In this document: piece by piece, positions 27,701 through 35,806 of the stretch
How the letters are laid out: each line of letters begins with the position of its first letter
Position numbering within the stretch: position 1 is the first letter of the stretch
Assembly (NCBI RefSeq): GCF_025950525.1
Contig: NZ_JAPDGS010000002.1
Span: 186,001 to 250,000 of the forward strand
Source: Stagnihabitans lacustris
GTDB taxonomy: Bacteria > Pseudomonadota > Alphaproteobacteria > Rhodobacterales > Rhodobacteraceae
Reading direction: 5' to 3'
DNA: 64,000 bases
The notes under the pieces: model-generated
Databases searched by the model: none
What the model saw: only the letters and a program-made list of their open reading frames with translations
What the model was told of the DNA's origin: nothing
Translations under genes and position numbers: made by a program

Positions 27701-30145
27701 GAACAGGATGTTGTGGCCGGGGAAAACGTGATCCCGGTGCCGGTGACGGATGACTGGGGAACCGGGGCCTATGTGACGGCGACCGTGCTGCGTCCGATGG
27801 ATGTGGCGGCGGGGCGCAACCCGGCGCGTGCGCTGGGCCTGGCCTATGCCAAGATCGACCCGGGCACACGTGCCTTGGAGGCGACCATCGAGGTCGCCAC
27901 CAAGGCCGCTCCGCGTGCGCCCCTTGATATCGCTGTCAAGGTGGAGGGCGTCGAGGCGGGCGAAACGGCCTATGTCACGCTGGCGGCGGTGGATCAGGGC
28001 ATCCTGAACCTGACCGGCTATCAGGCGCCCGATCCGCAGGCGCATTACTTCGGTCAGCGCAAGCTGGGCGTGGGGCTGCGCGACCTCTATGGCCGGTTGA
28101 TCGACGGGATGAACGGGGCCGAAGGCTCGGTTCGGTCGGGCGGGGATGCCGGGGCCAATGCGCGGCTGAAAGCCCCGCCGCCGACGGAGGAACTGGTGGC
28201 CTTCTTCTCTGGGCCTTTGGTGGTTGGCGAGGATGGCCGCGCCCATGCGAGTTTCGACATTCCGGCCTTTAACGGCACGGTCAAGGTCATGGCTGTGACC
28301 TGGTCCAAGCGCGGGATCGGTCAGGCCCAGGCCGATGTGGTGATCCGCGATCCGGTCGTGGTGACGGCCTCGCTGCCGCGCTTCCTGACGCCGGGGGATC
28401 AAAGCCGGCTGCTGCTGGAGCTGGTCCATGCCGAGGGGCCCGCGGGCAAGATGGCGCTGTCGGTGACATCTTCGGGTGTGACGCTGGGGGCTGTGCCTGC
28501 CGAGGTCGACCTGGCCCAAGGCGCCAAGGCAAGCCTTGAGATTCCGGTGACGGCGGGCCCCACCGGGACCCAGGTCATCGAGGTCGCCCTGACGACGCCC
28601 GATGGCCGCGTGTTGACCAAGACCCTGCGTCTGCCGGTGCAGATCAACGACCCGGAGGTCCCGACGGTGACGCGGCTGGACCTTGCCAAGGGCCAGAGCT
28701 TTACCTTTGACGACAATGTCTTTGCCGGGCTGATGCCGGGCTCTGGCCGGGCGGTGATGTCGGTGGGTCCCTTGGCGCGGCTGAATGCGCCCGGGGTTCT
28801 GGCGGCTTTGGACGCCTATCCCTATGGCTGCACCGAGCAGATCACCTCCAAGGCCTTGCCGCTGTTGTATTTCGACCAGGTGGCGCAGGCGATGAACTTG
28901 GCCCAAGGGTCGGATATCCGCGGCCGCGTGCAACAGGCCGTGACCGAGGTTCTGACCAATCAGGACGCCAACGGGGCCTTCGGGCTTTGGGGGCCGTCTT
29001 CGGGGGATATGTGGCTGGACGCCTATGTCACCGACTTCCTGTCCCGGGCACGCGTCCAGGGGCTGCAGGTGCCGGACCAGGCCTTCCGCATGGCCTTGGA
29101 TAACCTGAGGAACCAGGTCAACTACTTCGCCGACTTTGACCTGGGCGGCGAGCCTTTGGCCTATGCGCTGATGGTTCTGGCCCGCGAAGGGGCGGCGGCG
29201 GTGGGCGATCTGCGTTATTATGCCGACCAGAAGGGCGATGCCTTTGCCACGCCGACGGCGATGGCGCAGTTGGGCGCGGCCTTGGCGATGTATGGCGACC
29301 AACCGCGGGCGGATGCGATGTTTGCCCGCGCGGTCTCGGCCTTGGGGCAGGACACCGGAACCGAGCAGCTTTGGCGCGCCGATTATGGCACCGCGCACCG
29401 GGATGCGGCGGCGGTGCTGACGCTGGCGGTCGAGGCGGGGTCAAAGGCCGTGGATGTCGAGGCGCTGACCTCGCGCATCGCCACCCAAGGCACGCTTTCG
29501 ACGCAAGAGGCGACCTGGACGCTGCTGGCCGCCAATGCGCTGATCACCGCGCCTGACACGGGCATCACCCTGAACGGTGCGGCGGCGGATGGCCCGTTGG
29601 TCAAGGTGCTGGATCAGGGTCTGGGCGATCCGGTGGTTGTTCAAACCGCCAAGGATACGACGGTGACGGTCACGACCTTTGGCGTGCCCTCGGACCCCGT
29701 CAAGGCTGGCGGCAATGGCTATGCGATCACGCGCAGCTATTACACGATGAAGGGGGAACCCGCGGCTTTGGATGGGTCCAAGATCGGTGACCGCGTCGTC
29801 GTGGTGCTGGAGGTGACGCCCTTTGGTCGCGGCGAGGCGCGGTTGATGGTCAACGACCCGCTTCCCGCAGGGTTCGAGATCGACAACCCCAACCTGATCT
29901 CGGGTGGGGCGGTTTCGGACCTGTCCTTCCTGGATCTGGCGGGTGAGGTCGCCCATTCCGAGTTCCGCCAGGACCGCTTCCTGACCGCGATCGACCGGAT
30001 GGACAACTCCAGCTTCCGCCTGGCCTATGTGGTGCGCGCGGTGTCTCCGGGCACCTTCCACCAGCCTGCCGCAAGCGTCGAGGACATGTATCGCCCCGAC
30101 CTGAACGCCCATAGCGATCAGGCCCGGGTGACGGTCCAACCGTGA
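24731..30145 (+). CDS. yfhM: Bacterial alpha-2-macroglobulin with N-terminal PAN/apple-like domain
   Basis: 1804 residues with a signal peptide (MRGLILRALALAVTLFAAPVAA). Residues about 33-80 have the spaced cysteines of a PAN/apple module (CERACLANTSCQALVFN). The long body is macroglobulin-like: DVFVYTDRGAYRAGETVH, a probable bait region near PPPTEEL, and the thioester motif CTEQ at Cys1367 in YPYGCTEQITSK followed by the alpha-toroid domain. Such proteins trap proteases in the periplasm and are paired with PBP1C, which repairs peptidoglycan; pbpC follows here in a GTGA overlap. The start is set by GGAGG at 24717-24721. There is no lipobox, unlike enterobacterial YfhM. Confidence 0.93.
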   Translation: MRGLILRALALAVTLFAAPVAAEDLIPARRLTLLENFDLPGGDLSSIFDTDLATCERACLANTSCQALVFNGTNASCFLKSTGNEPEAFQGAYAGYVIEADKGAEALARARQPELKFVPEWDWPQATYLAAGMADRHVTGPFTAEDHLNSASASEGEGDFNAAWRFTGAALNLDDSAAVWSEYARRLLLAAQNDTNNAYVLNADAYAASLNAWLRSDNKALQHTILVQMGQALEANGRGSDMVKALRMAQSLQSRDDTAAMLEDAIGKYGFRITENQTQTRTDRPRLCAVFSEQLAVSGVDYAPFVQLPDAGMSVAVDGTNQLCVEGIAYGERYTLTFRKGLPSAGGEVLAQDTEITAYVRDRDAGVRFSGRGYVLPRTGVASIPVVTVNLKEVDLQVWKVTDRNLLRAMQNGYFDQPIYDYQEYDFQEQLASKVWEGVGLVAQDVNKDVTTRLPLDEAIKGQPAGIYALRASVPGKEAWQVPAAWQWFVISDLGISSYSGVDGMSVFVHGLGDAQPRAGVSVQLLSVANEVLATVATDDTGRAVFEPGLTRGTGSAAPALVVASAEGDEAFLSLTDPEFDLSDRGVEGNPAAPPVDVFVYTDRGAYRAGETVHAVALSRDAKQAAIEGLPLTAILIRPDGVEYVRAVAEDAGAGGHVFDFPVAGAAPRGQWRMDVYSDLDAPALASKTFLVEDFLPERIDFTLTAGEEALRIGDTAQVGVEARYLFGAVGADLAIEGELLLQRAEGLAGWDGYRFGRWDSDFSTQVTSFADERTDEAGKAMVSVALPSVEDPGIPLQALVAVRVAEGSGRPVERRLTQPLMPSAAMIGVKPLFDQVVAENSEARFSLVGVGTDGKAAALKASWSLTRIETDYQWYQTEGSWYWEPVTRREKVGGGEVDLSAATDIAAPVTWGEYELAVSRTDGEKALTTVSFYAGWYGSGAGTDTPDALTLSLDKPAYAVGETANLRIEPKAAGRALVTVLSNGVISTLEQDVVAGENVIPVPVTDDWGTGAYVTATVLRPMDVAAGRNPARALGLAYAKIDPGTRALEATIEVATKAAPRAPLDIAVKVEGVEAGETAYVTLAAVDQGILNLTGYQAPDPQAHYFGQRKLGVGLRDLYGRLIDGMNGAEGSVRSGGDAGANARLKAPPPTEELVAFFSGPLVVGEDGRAHASFDIPAFNGTVKVMAVTWSKRGIGQAQADVVIRDPVVVTASLPRFLTPGDQSRLLLELVHAEGPAGKMALSVTSSGVTLGAVPAEVDLAQGAKASLEIPVTAGPTGTQVIEVALTTPDGRVLTKTLRLPVQINDPEVPTVTRLDLAKGQSFTFDDNVFAGLMPGSGRAVMSVGPLARLNAPGVLAALDAYPYGCTEQITSKALPLLYFDQVAQAMNLAQGSDIRGRVQQAVTEVLTNQDANGAFGLWGPSSGDMWLDAYVTDFLSRARVQGLQVPDQAFRMALDNLRNQVNYFADFDLGGEPLAYALMVLAREGAAAVGDLRYYADQKGDAFATPTAMAQLGAALAMYGDQPRADAMFARAVSALGQDTGTEQLWRADYGTAHRDAAAVLTLAVEAGSKAVDVEALTSRIATQGTLSTQEATWTLLAANALITAPDTGITLNGAAADGPLVKVLDQGLGDPVVVQTAKDTTVTVTTFGVPSDPVKAGGNGYAITRSYYTMKGEPAALDGSKIGDRVVVVLEVTPFGRGEARLMVNDPLPAGFEIDNPNLISGGAVSDLSFLDLAGEVAHSEFRQDRFLTAIDRMDNSSFRLAYVVRAVSPGTFHQPAASVEDMYRPDLNAHSDQARVTVQP

Positions 30146-32142
30146 GGTGGCTCGCGGCCCTGGTCGCTTGCCTTTGGCTTGCGGCTTTGGGCCGGGACTG
30201 GGTCGATGATTGGGTGGCGGCCACCGTGCTGCCACCCCTTTCCATTGCCACAGGGGCCGAGGTTCTGGCCCGGGATGGCACGCTTCTGCGCGCCTATCAG
30301 GTGGGCGACGGGCTGTGGCGGCTGTCGCCGGGCGCGGTCGATCCCTTCTTTACCGACCTGCTTTTGACCTATGAGGACAAGGGGTTCTACGATCATCACG
30401 GCGTGGATTACGCGGCGCTGACCCGGGCCTTGGGCCAGGCCCTGTGGAATGGCCGCGTCGTCTCGGGCGGGTCGACCCTGACGATGCAGGTGGCGCGGTT
30501 ACTGGAGGGGTCAGGCACCGGGCAATGGGCCGGAAAACTGCGCCAGGTGCGGCTGGCCTGGGCTTTGGAAGCCCGGCTGAGCAAGGGTGAAATCCTTCAG
30601 CTTTATCTGACACTTGCCCCCTATGGCGGCAATGTCGAGGGCATCCGCGCGGCCTCTATCCTGTATTTCGGCAAAGAGCCGCGCCGCCTGACCCCGGCCG
30701 AAGCGGCGCTTCTGGTGGCCATCCCGCAAAGCCCCGAGGCGCGGCGTCCCGACCGTCACCCCAAGGCGGCGGAACAGGCCCGCGCCCGCGTGCTGGACCG
30801 CGCCCTGGGCGATGGGCTGATTGACGCGGATCAGGCGCAGGCCGCGCGGACCGAACAGGTCCCCGCCGCGCGCCGTCCCTTTCCCATGCTGGCCCCGCAT
30901 CTGGCCGACCGCGTCATCGCCGAGGGGGGCCGTCAGACCACGATTGACGCCACGCTTCAGGCCGCGTTGGAGCGGTTGGCCGCGGCCTCGGTGCCCAAGG
31001 GCGAGCGGATGCAGGTGGCGATCCTGGTGGCGGATCATGCGACCGGAGAGATCCTCGCTTCGGTCGGGTCCGCCGGTTACGGCAACGAATCCCTGGGCTT
31101 CATCGACATGACCCAGGCGCTGCGCAGCCCGGGATCGACGCTGAAACCGCTGGTCTATGGCCTGGCCTTCGACGAGGGCCTTGGCCATCCCGAAACCCTG
31201 ATCGAGGACAAGCCCACCGATTTCGCGGGCTATCGGCCGCAGAACTTCGACCGGATGTTCCGCGGCTGGGTGCGGCTGCGCGATGCGCTTCAACTGTCGC
31301 TGAACATCCCGGTGGTGATGATCACCGAGGCGCTGGGGCCCGCGAAACTGCTGCAGGCCATGGACCGCGCGGGGATGGTCAGCCGCCTGCCCTCTGGTCA
31401 GCCGGGGCTGGCGGTGGCCCTGGGCGGGGTTGGCGTGTCCTTGCAAGATATGGTGCAGCTTTATGCCGCCATCGCAAGAGGAGGTGTCGCCCGCCCCCTG
31501 ACCCATGGAGCCCCGACCCAGGACGCCGCCCGCGTCCTGACCGCGGTTTCGGCCTGGCAGGTGGGGGATATCCTTGCAGGCCTTGCCCCTCCGCCCGGCG
31601 CGCCCTCGAACCGGCTGGCCTACAAGACCGGCACGTCCTATGGCCACCGCGACACCTGGGCGATTGGCTTTGACGGCGCGCATGTCGTGGGCGTTTGGAT
31701 GGGCCGGGCGGATGGCACGCCGATGCCCGGCGCCTTTGGGGCGGACCTGGCGGCGCCGGTCCTGTTCCAGGCCTTTGCCCGGCTGAAACCCGAGTTGGCC
31801 CCGCAGCCCCCCGCCCCGCCCGAAACGCTGATGCTGGCCACCAGCCAACTGCCGCAGCCCTTGCAGAAGTTCCGCTCCCGTCAGGCGGCCTTCACCGACA
31901 CGCTTAGCCCCAAGGTCACGTTTCCCCCCGATGGCGCCGAGGTCGAACTTCTGCCCGAAGGCCTGATGGTGCGGGTCGAGGGCGGAACCGCGCCCTATAC
32001 TTGGCTGCGCGATGGCGCCCCCGCCGGTCGGTCAGAGGAGCCAGGGCCGATGATTCTGCCCGATCTGGGGCGCGGCTTCGTCACGCTGACGGTGATCGAC
32101 GCCGAAGGCCGGTCGGCCCGAACGCGGGTCAGGTTGCGTTGA
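30142..32142 (+). CDS. pbpC: Penicillin-binding protein 1C (bifunctional glycosyltransferase/transpeptidase)
   Basis: 666 residues with one N-terminal membrane anchor. GT51 glycosyltransferase motifs: EDKGFYDHHGVD, GGSTLTMQVARLL, and the substrate-site stretch around LAPYGGNVEGIRAA. Transpeptidase motifs: STLK with Ser332, SLN in QLSLNIPVV, and KTG at Lys495. The C-terminal 80 residues (from KVTFPPDGAEVELL) are the beta-rich PBP1C-specific domain. It starts at GTG overlapping the macroglobulin stop, so the two are translated together, as in the widespread yfhM-pbpC pair. Confidence 0.95.
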   Translation: MRWLAALVACLWLAALGRDWVDDWVAATVLPPLSIATGAEVLARDGTLLRAYQVGDGLWRLSPGAVDPFFTDLLLTYEDKGFYDHHGVDYAALTRALGQALWNGRVVSGGSTLTMQVARLLEGSGTGQWAGKLRQVRLAWALEARLSKGEILQLYLTLAPYGGNVEGIRAASILYFGKEPRRLTPAEAALLVAIPQSPEARRPDRHPKAAEQARARVLDRALGDGLIDADQAQAARTEQVPAARRPFPMLAPHLADRVIAEGGRQTTIDATLQAALERLAAASVPKGERMQVAILVADHATGEILASVGSAGYGNESLGFIDMTQALRSPGSTLKPLVYGLAFDEGLGHPETLIEDKPTDFAGYRPQNFDRMFRGWVRLRDALQLSLNIPVVMITEALGPAKLLQAMDRAGMVSRLPSGQPGLAVALGGVGVSLQDMVQLYAAIARGGVARPLTHGAPTQDAARVLTAVSAWQVGDILAGLAPPPGAPSNRLAYKTGTSYGHRDTWAIGFDGAHVVGVWMGRADGTPMPGAFGADLAAPVLFQAFARLKPELAPQPPAPPETLMLATSQLPQPLQKFRSRQAAFTDTLSPKVTFPPDGAEVELLPEGLMVRVEGGTAPYTWLRDGAPAGRSEEPGPMILPDLGRGFVTLTVIDAEGRSARTRVRLR

Positions 32143-32170
32143 TTGACCTCGGCGCCCTCCGGGGTTAGCC

Positions 32171-33289
32171 ATGGCGCGCAACTTCTGGAAACCGCGCATG
32201 AACTCCCCCCGTTTCGCCCTGCTTCTGTCGGGCCTCGTGTCTTTCGTGGCCCTTGGCGCCGCCATGGCGATCACCGGCGCCGCCGTCCCGGTTTATGAGC
32301 GGATGTTTGGCATCCCCACGGCGACGGCGGGGCTTTTGGTGTCGGCCCTGTGGCTGGCCTGCCTTGCGGGCGTGGTCACGATGTATTTCGTGTCCGAACA
32401 TGTCACGCCGCGGATGGCGCTGTCGGGGATGGTTGTCGGCTCGGCCCTGCTGGCTGTGGCGCCGAACTGGTCGCTGACCCTGGTGGGGGCCGCGGTCTTT
32501 GGCTTTGGCTATGGGCTGTCGGCGGCGGTTTTCAACGCGCGGCTTCTGGTGTCCTGGGGGCAAACGGGGCCGTCCAAAGTGTCGATGCTGAATGCGGTCT
32601 TTTCCGCCGGAGCCATCGCGGCACCCGGGCTGTTTGGCCTGATCGGCGGCGATTTGCGCCCGGTTTACTGGGGGATGGCGGGGCTTTCCGCGCTGGGATG
32701 GGTCTTGTCGGGGCCTGCGGGTCAGGTCGGTCTGGTCAGCCGCGCCGAGGCCGGTGGGCTGCGGCTGAACCTGCCGGTGCTGGCCTTTGCCGCCCTGGGC
32801 GTGGCCTGCGAGGCCAGCCTTGCGGGGCTGGGGCCAAGCGCGCTGATCCGGGCGGGCCTGTCCGAGGGCAAGGCCGCGACGCTGTTGTCGCTGTTCTTTA
32901 TCGCGGCGCTGGTGGCGCGGCTGGGGCTGGTGCTGTTCGCGCATCGACTGGCGGATTTCGCGGTCTATGTCATCGCGGTGGCTTGGGCTGCGGTCTGCGG
33001 CCTGGGGGCTGCGACGCTGTCGGCGGCGTTTTTCTTTCCGCTGCTGGGCGTTTCGGCGGGCCTGTTCTTTCAGGGCGCCTTTGTGCCCGCGACGCGCAAG
33101 ATGGGGGCGGACCCCAGGGTGTCGCCGATCATCCTGGGCGTCGGGCTGGTCGGCGCGACGCTGGGGCCGCAGGTCTTTGCCCGCACGATGGATGGGCTTG
33201 GCAGCCACGGATTCTTTTGGTTGGTCGCCGGGCTGATGGGGGCCACGACCCTTGCGGCCCTGGCCTCTTGGCGCGGGATGGCGCGCTAA
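32171..33289 (+). CDS. Major facilitator superfamily transporter
   Basis: 372 residues with about twelve hydrophobic segments. FGFGYGLSAAVFNARLLVSW is the TM4-TM5 region, and GLFFQGAFVPATRKM lies in the second half. No drug- or sugar-specific signature was recognised. The start could be ATG 32171 or ATG 32198 (MNSPRFALLLSG); neither has a strong ribosome binding site, and the second would put the first TM segment at the usual distance. The gene stands alone, and its stop overlaps the convergent phosphatase stop by four bases. Confidence 0.82.
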   Translation: MARNFWKPRMNSPRFALLLSGLVSFVALGAAMAITGAAVPVYERMFGIPTATAGLLVSALWLACLAGVVTMYFVSEHVTPRMALSGMVVGSALLAVAPNWSLTLVGAAVFGFGYGLSAAVFNARLLVSWGQTGPSKVSMLNAVFSAGAIAAPGLFGLIGGDLRPVYWGMAGLSALGWVLSGPAGQVGLVSRAEAGGLRLNLPVLAFAALGVACEASLAGLGPSALIRAGLSEGKAATLLSLFFIAALVARLGLVLFAHRLADFAVYVIAVAWAAVCGLGAATLSAAFFFPLLGVSAGLFFQGAFVPATRKMGADPRVSPIILGVGLVGATLGPQVFARTMDGLGSHGFFWLVAGLMGATTLAALASWRGMAR

Positions 33290-34005
33290 AGCTTGACGCG
33301 GCCCTGGTCGGTCAGGACCCAGGCACGGCGCCCCTCGATCACCGCGGCGGTCAGCGGGCCGCCATAGGCCGCCGAGGAATCCAGGTTCAGCCGGTTGCCG
33401 TAGTGGGTGGCGCGGTCGATGGCGGTGTGGCCATGGACAACCAAGGCGCCATGGTCGCCCTTGTCGGACAAAAAGGGCTCACGAATCCAGACGAGGTCCT
33501 GTTGGTCTTGCTGGGCCAGGGCCACTCCGGGGCGGATGCCGGCATGGACGAACCACGCGTCTTCATGGCTGAACCGGTCCGGACGCGCGGTCAGGAAGTC
33601 CAGGTGAGCTGCGGGAACGGCTTGGCGCGCATCGGCAAGGACATGGGCGGTGGGGCGGTCTTGCGGGGCATGGACGCCATAGGATTCAAGCGTTTGCGCG
33701 CCGCCAAGCCGGGGATGCAGCCAGGAATGTTCCGGCCGAAGCCCCGGGTCGCGCCAATCCGGGTCCAGCAGGGATTGCGCGAAAAGCCGGTCGTGGTTGC
33801 CCTTCAGCACGATCCAGTTTTCGCCGTCTTCGATGCCCTGGCGGAGGTATTCGATGACACCCTTCGAATCCGGCCCCCGGTCGCAAAGGTCGCCCAGATG
33901 CAGGATCGGGGCTTTGCCGTTTTGCCCCATGTCGCGCGCGATGCGGTCATGGGCGGCTTTCAGGAGGCCGAGATGGCCGTGGATGTCGCCGATGGCGTAG
34001 ATCAT
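33286..34005 (-). CDS. Metallophosphoesterase, serine/threonine protein phosphatase-like
   Basis: 239 residues with the three PPP-family metal motifs: GDIHGH at the N-terminus, GDLCDRGPDS, and GNHDR, plus the later His in VVHGHTAIDR. Length and motifs fit the bacterial PrpA-like / diadenosine tetraphosphatase-like group, so the substrate may be a phosphoprotein or a dinucleotide. Nothing in the neighbourhood narrows it. A tandem repeat starts three bases before its ATG, so its leader carries the repeat. Confidence 0.88.
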   Translation of the reverse strand: MIYAIGDIHGHLGLLKAAHDRIARDMGQNGKAPILHLGDLCDRGPDSKGVIEYLRQGIEDGENWIVLKGNHDRLFAQSLLDPDWRDPGLRPEHSWLHPRLGGAQTLESYGVHAPQDRPTAHVLADARQAVPAAHLDFLTARPDRFSHEDAWFVHAGIRPGVALAQQDQQDLVWIREPFLSDKGDHGALVVHGHTAIDRATHYGNRLNLDSSAAYGGPLTAAVIEGRRAWVLTDQGRVKL

Positions 34006-34007
34006 GC

Positions 34008-34060
34008 GCGGGTCTTTCAGAAAGGCGGGTCTTTCGGAAAGAGCGGGTCTTTCGGAAAGA
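34008..34060. repeat. Three-copy tandem repeat of about 18 bp
   Basis: Units GCGGGTCTTTCAGAAAG (34008-34024), then GCGGGTCTTTCGGAAAGA twice (34025-34042, 34043-34060), followed by a partial GCGGGG. They lie immediately upstream of the phosphatase ATG on the minus strand and run into the 3'-end-type repeat element. Confidence 0.85.
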
Positions 34061-34112
34061 GCGGGGGGCCAGCCCCCCGCACCCCCCGGAGATATTTGTG
34101 TCAGTATGAAAG
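34061..34112 (+). repeat. Intergenic hairpin plus ATATTT-type repeat element, copy 1
   Basis: A 9-bp stem (GCGGGGGGC/GCCCCCCGC, 34061-34080) is followed by ACCCCCCGGAGATATTTG and TGTCAGTATGAAAGC. The same order of hairpin, ACCCCC run and AT-rich module is found near 51550, 55850, 58960 and 59110. Unlike the others, this copy does not follow the stop of a gene on its own strand; it points at the serA 3' end. Confidence 0.7.
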
Positions 34113-34129
34113 CGCAAGGGCGCGGGGGC

Positions 34130-35725
34130 TTAGGCGCCCGCGAACTGCAGGGCCTTCACCTGGGAGAACATGCCAGTCGATTCCAGCGTGTCGATGACCT
34201 TGGGGTCGATGGCCTGGTCCAGATACAGGATCGCGATGGCGTCTTGGCCCACGCCAGAGCGGCCAAGGGTAAAGTTCGCGATGTTGACGTTGTTCTTGCC
34301 CATGGTCATGCCCAAAAGGCCGATGATGCCGGGGACGTCCTCGTTCGTGGTGTAAAGCATGTGTTCGCCGATTTCGGCGTCGATGTTGATGCCCTTGATC
34401 TGGATGAAGCGCGGTTTGCCATCGCTGAAGCAGGTGCCCGCGACCGAGCGTTCACGCTTGTCCGTGACCATCGTGACCTTGATATAGGCGTCGAAGGTGC
34501 CGGTCTGATCCTGCCGCGTGGTCGAGATCTGGATGCCCTTGTCCTTGGCCACGGCGGGCGCGGAAACCAGGTTCACATCCGGATTCTGCGTTTTCAACAC
34601 GCCCGCGATGACCGATTGGTTCAGCGCGGCCAGGTTCATCGAGGACACGCGGCCATCATAGAGGATGTTGATGGCGCGGATCGGCTCATCCGTCATCTGG
34701 CCGATGAAGGCGCCCAGATGGCCTGCAAGTTTGATCCAGGGACCCATGGTCTGAGCCTCTTCGGCGGAGACGTTGGGCATGTTCAGCGCGTTTTGCACGG
34801 CGCCGGACAGCAGGTAGTCGGACATCTGTTCCGCGACCTGCAGGGCGACATTTTCCTGCGCCTCGGTCGTGGCGGCGCCCAGGTGGGGGGTGCAGACGAC
34901 GTTGGGCAGGTTGAAAAGCGGGTTTTCCTTGGCCGGCTCGACTTCGAACACATCCAAAGCGGCACCGGCGACATGGCCGGATTTCAGCGCCTCGGCCAGG
35001 GCTGCTTCGTCGATCAGGCCACCCCGGGCGCAGTTGATGATGCGGACGCCGGGCTTGGTTTTCGCCAGCGCCTCGGCCGAAAGGATGTTGCGGGTCTTGT
35101 CGGTCAGGGGGACATGCAGGGTGATGAAATCGGCGCGGGCCAGCAGGTCATCCAGTTCGACCTTGGTGACGCCGAGCGCCTTGGCGCGCTCTTCGGACAG
35201 GAAGGGGTCATAGGCCACGACCTTCATTTTCAGCCCGACCGCGCGATCGCAGACGATGCCGCCGATGTTGCCCGCGCCGATCACGCCGAGCGTCTTGTTG
35301 AACAGCTCCACGCCCATGAACTTCGACTTCTCCCATTTGCCGGCATGGGTCGAGGCATTGGCTTCGGGGATCTGGCGGGCGGTGGCGAACATCATCGCAA
35401 TCGCATGTTCGGCCGTGGTGATCGAGTTGCCGAAGGGGGTGTTCATGACGATGACCCCCTTTTTCGAGGCTGCGGGGATATCGACATTGTCGACACCGAT
35501 CCCGGCGCGGCCCACGACCTTCAGGTTGGTGGCAAGGGCCAGCAGCTTGTCGGTGACCTTGGTGGCCGAGCGGATCGCAAGGCCGTCATATTGACCGATG
35601 ATCTCGGCCAGCTTGTCCTTGTCCTTGCCGAGTTGCGGCATGTAGTCGACCTGAACGCCACGGTCGCGGAAGATCTGGACGGCGGTTTCGGAAAGTTCGT
35701 CGGAAACGAGAACGCGGGGGGCCAT
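34130..35725 (-). CDS. serA: D-3-phosphoglycerate dehydrogenase
   Basis: 531 residues, the long form with an extra middle domain and a C-terminal ACT domain. First step of serine synthesis: oxidation of 3-phosphoglycerate to 3-phosphohydroxypyruvate with NAD. Visible: GRAGIGVDNVDIP, the nucleotide-binding GVIGAGNIGGIV, INCARGGLIDE with the catalytic Arg, and the His-containing TPHLGAATTEAQENVA. The ACT domain (about 455-531) normally gives feedback control by serine. It follows serC in an operon after an 81-base gap that holds a palindromic repeat. Confidence 0.96.
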   Translation of the reverse strand: MAPRVLVSDELSETAVQIFRDRGVQVDYMPQLGKDKDKLAEIIGQYDGLAIRSATKVTDKLLALATNLKVVGRAGIGVDNVDIPAASKKGVIVMNTPFGNSITTAEHAIAMMFATARQIPEANASTHAGKWEKSKFMGVELFNKTLGVIGAGNIGGIVCDRAVGLKMKVVAYDPFLSEERAKALGVTKVELDDLLARADFITLHVPLTDKTRNILSAEALAKTKPGVRIINCARGGLIDEAALAEALKSGHVAGAALDVFEVEPAKENPLFNLPNVVCTPHLGAATTEAQENVALQVAEQMSDYLLSGAVQNALNMPNVSAEEAQTMGPWIKLAGHLGAFIGQMTDEPIRAINILYDGRVSSMNLAALNQSVIAGVLKTQNPDVNLVSAPAVAKDKGIQISTTRQDQTGTFDAYIKVTMVTDKRERSVAGTCFSDGKPRFIQIKGINIDAEIGEHMLYTTNEDVPGIIGLLGMTMGKNNVNIANFTLGRSGVGQDAIAILYLDQAIDPKVIDTLESTGMFSQVKALQFAGA

Positions 35726-35743
35726 TGGGGTATCCTTTCAAAC

Positions 35744-35799
35744 GGTGCGTGAAATCACGCACCCTACAGGGTTGGGTAGGGTGCGTGCTTGCACGCACC
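35744..35799. repeat. Palindromic element between serC and serA
   Basis: Two 8-bp hairpins with the same stem, GGTGCGTG/CACGCACC, loops AAAT and CTTG, flank CTACAGGGTTGGGTAG. The inner arms also pair with each other (CACGCACCCTAC with GTAGGGTGCGTG), so the transcript can fold either as two small hairpins or one long one. It lies in the serA leader within the serC-serA transcript. Such REP-like elements can modulate mRNA decay; here that is inference. Confidence 0.8.
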
Positions 35800-35806
35800 G
35801 ATGGGA

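Noticed and set aside
24653..29398. 1581-codon open frame on the strand opposite the macroglobulin gene
   Set aside because: It is a mirror frame of a GC-rich gene: rich in Arg, His, Gln and Pro with no domain, and the opposite strand encodes a complete, recognisable protein. Other long opposite-strand frames were rejected for the same reason.
30511..31848. 445-codon open frame opposite pbpC
   Set aside because: Composition is of the shadow type, and pbpC is fully supported by its motifs and coupling.
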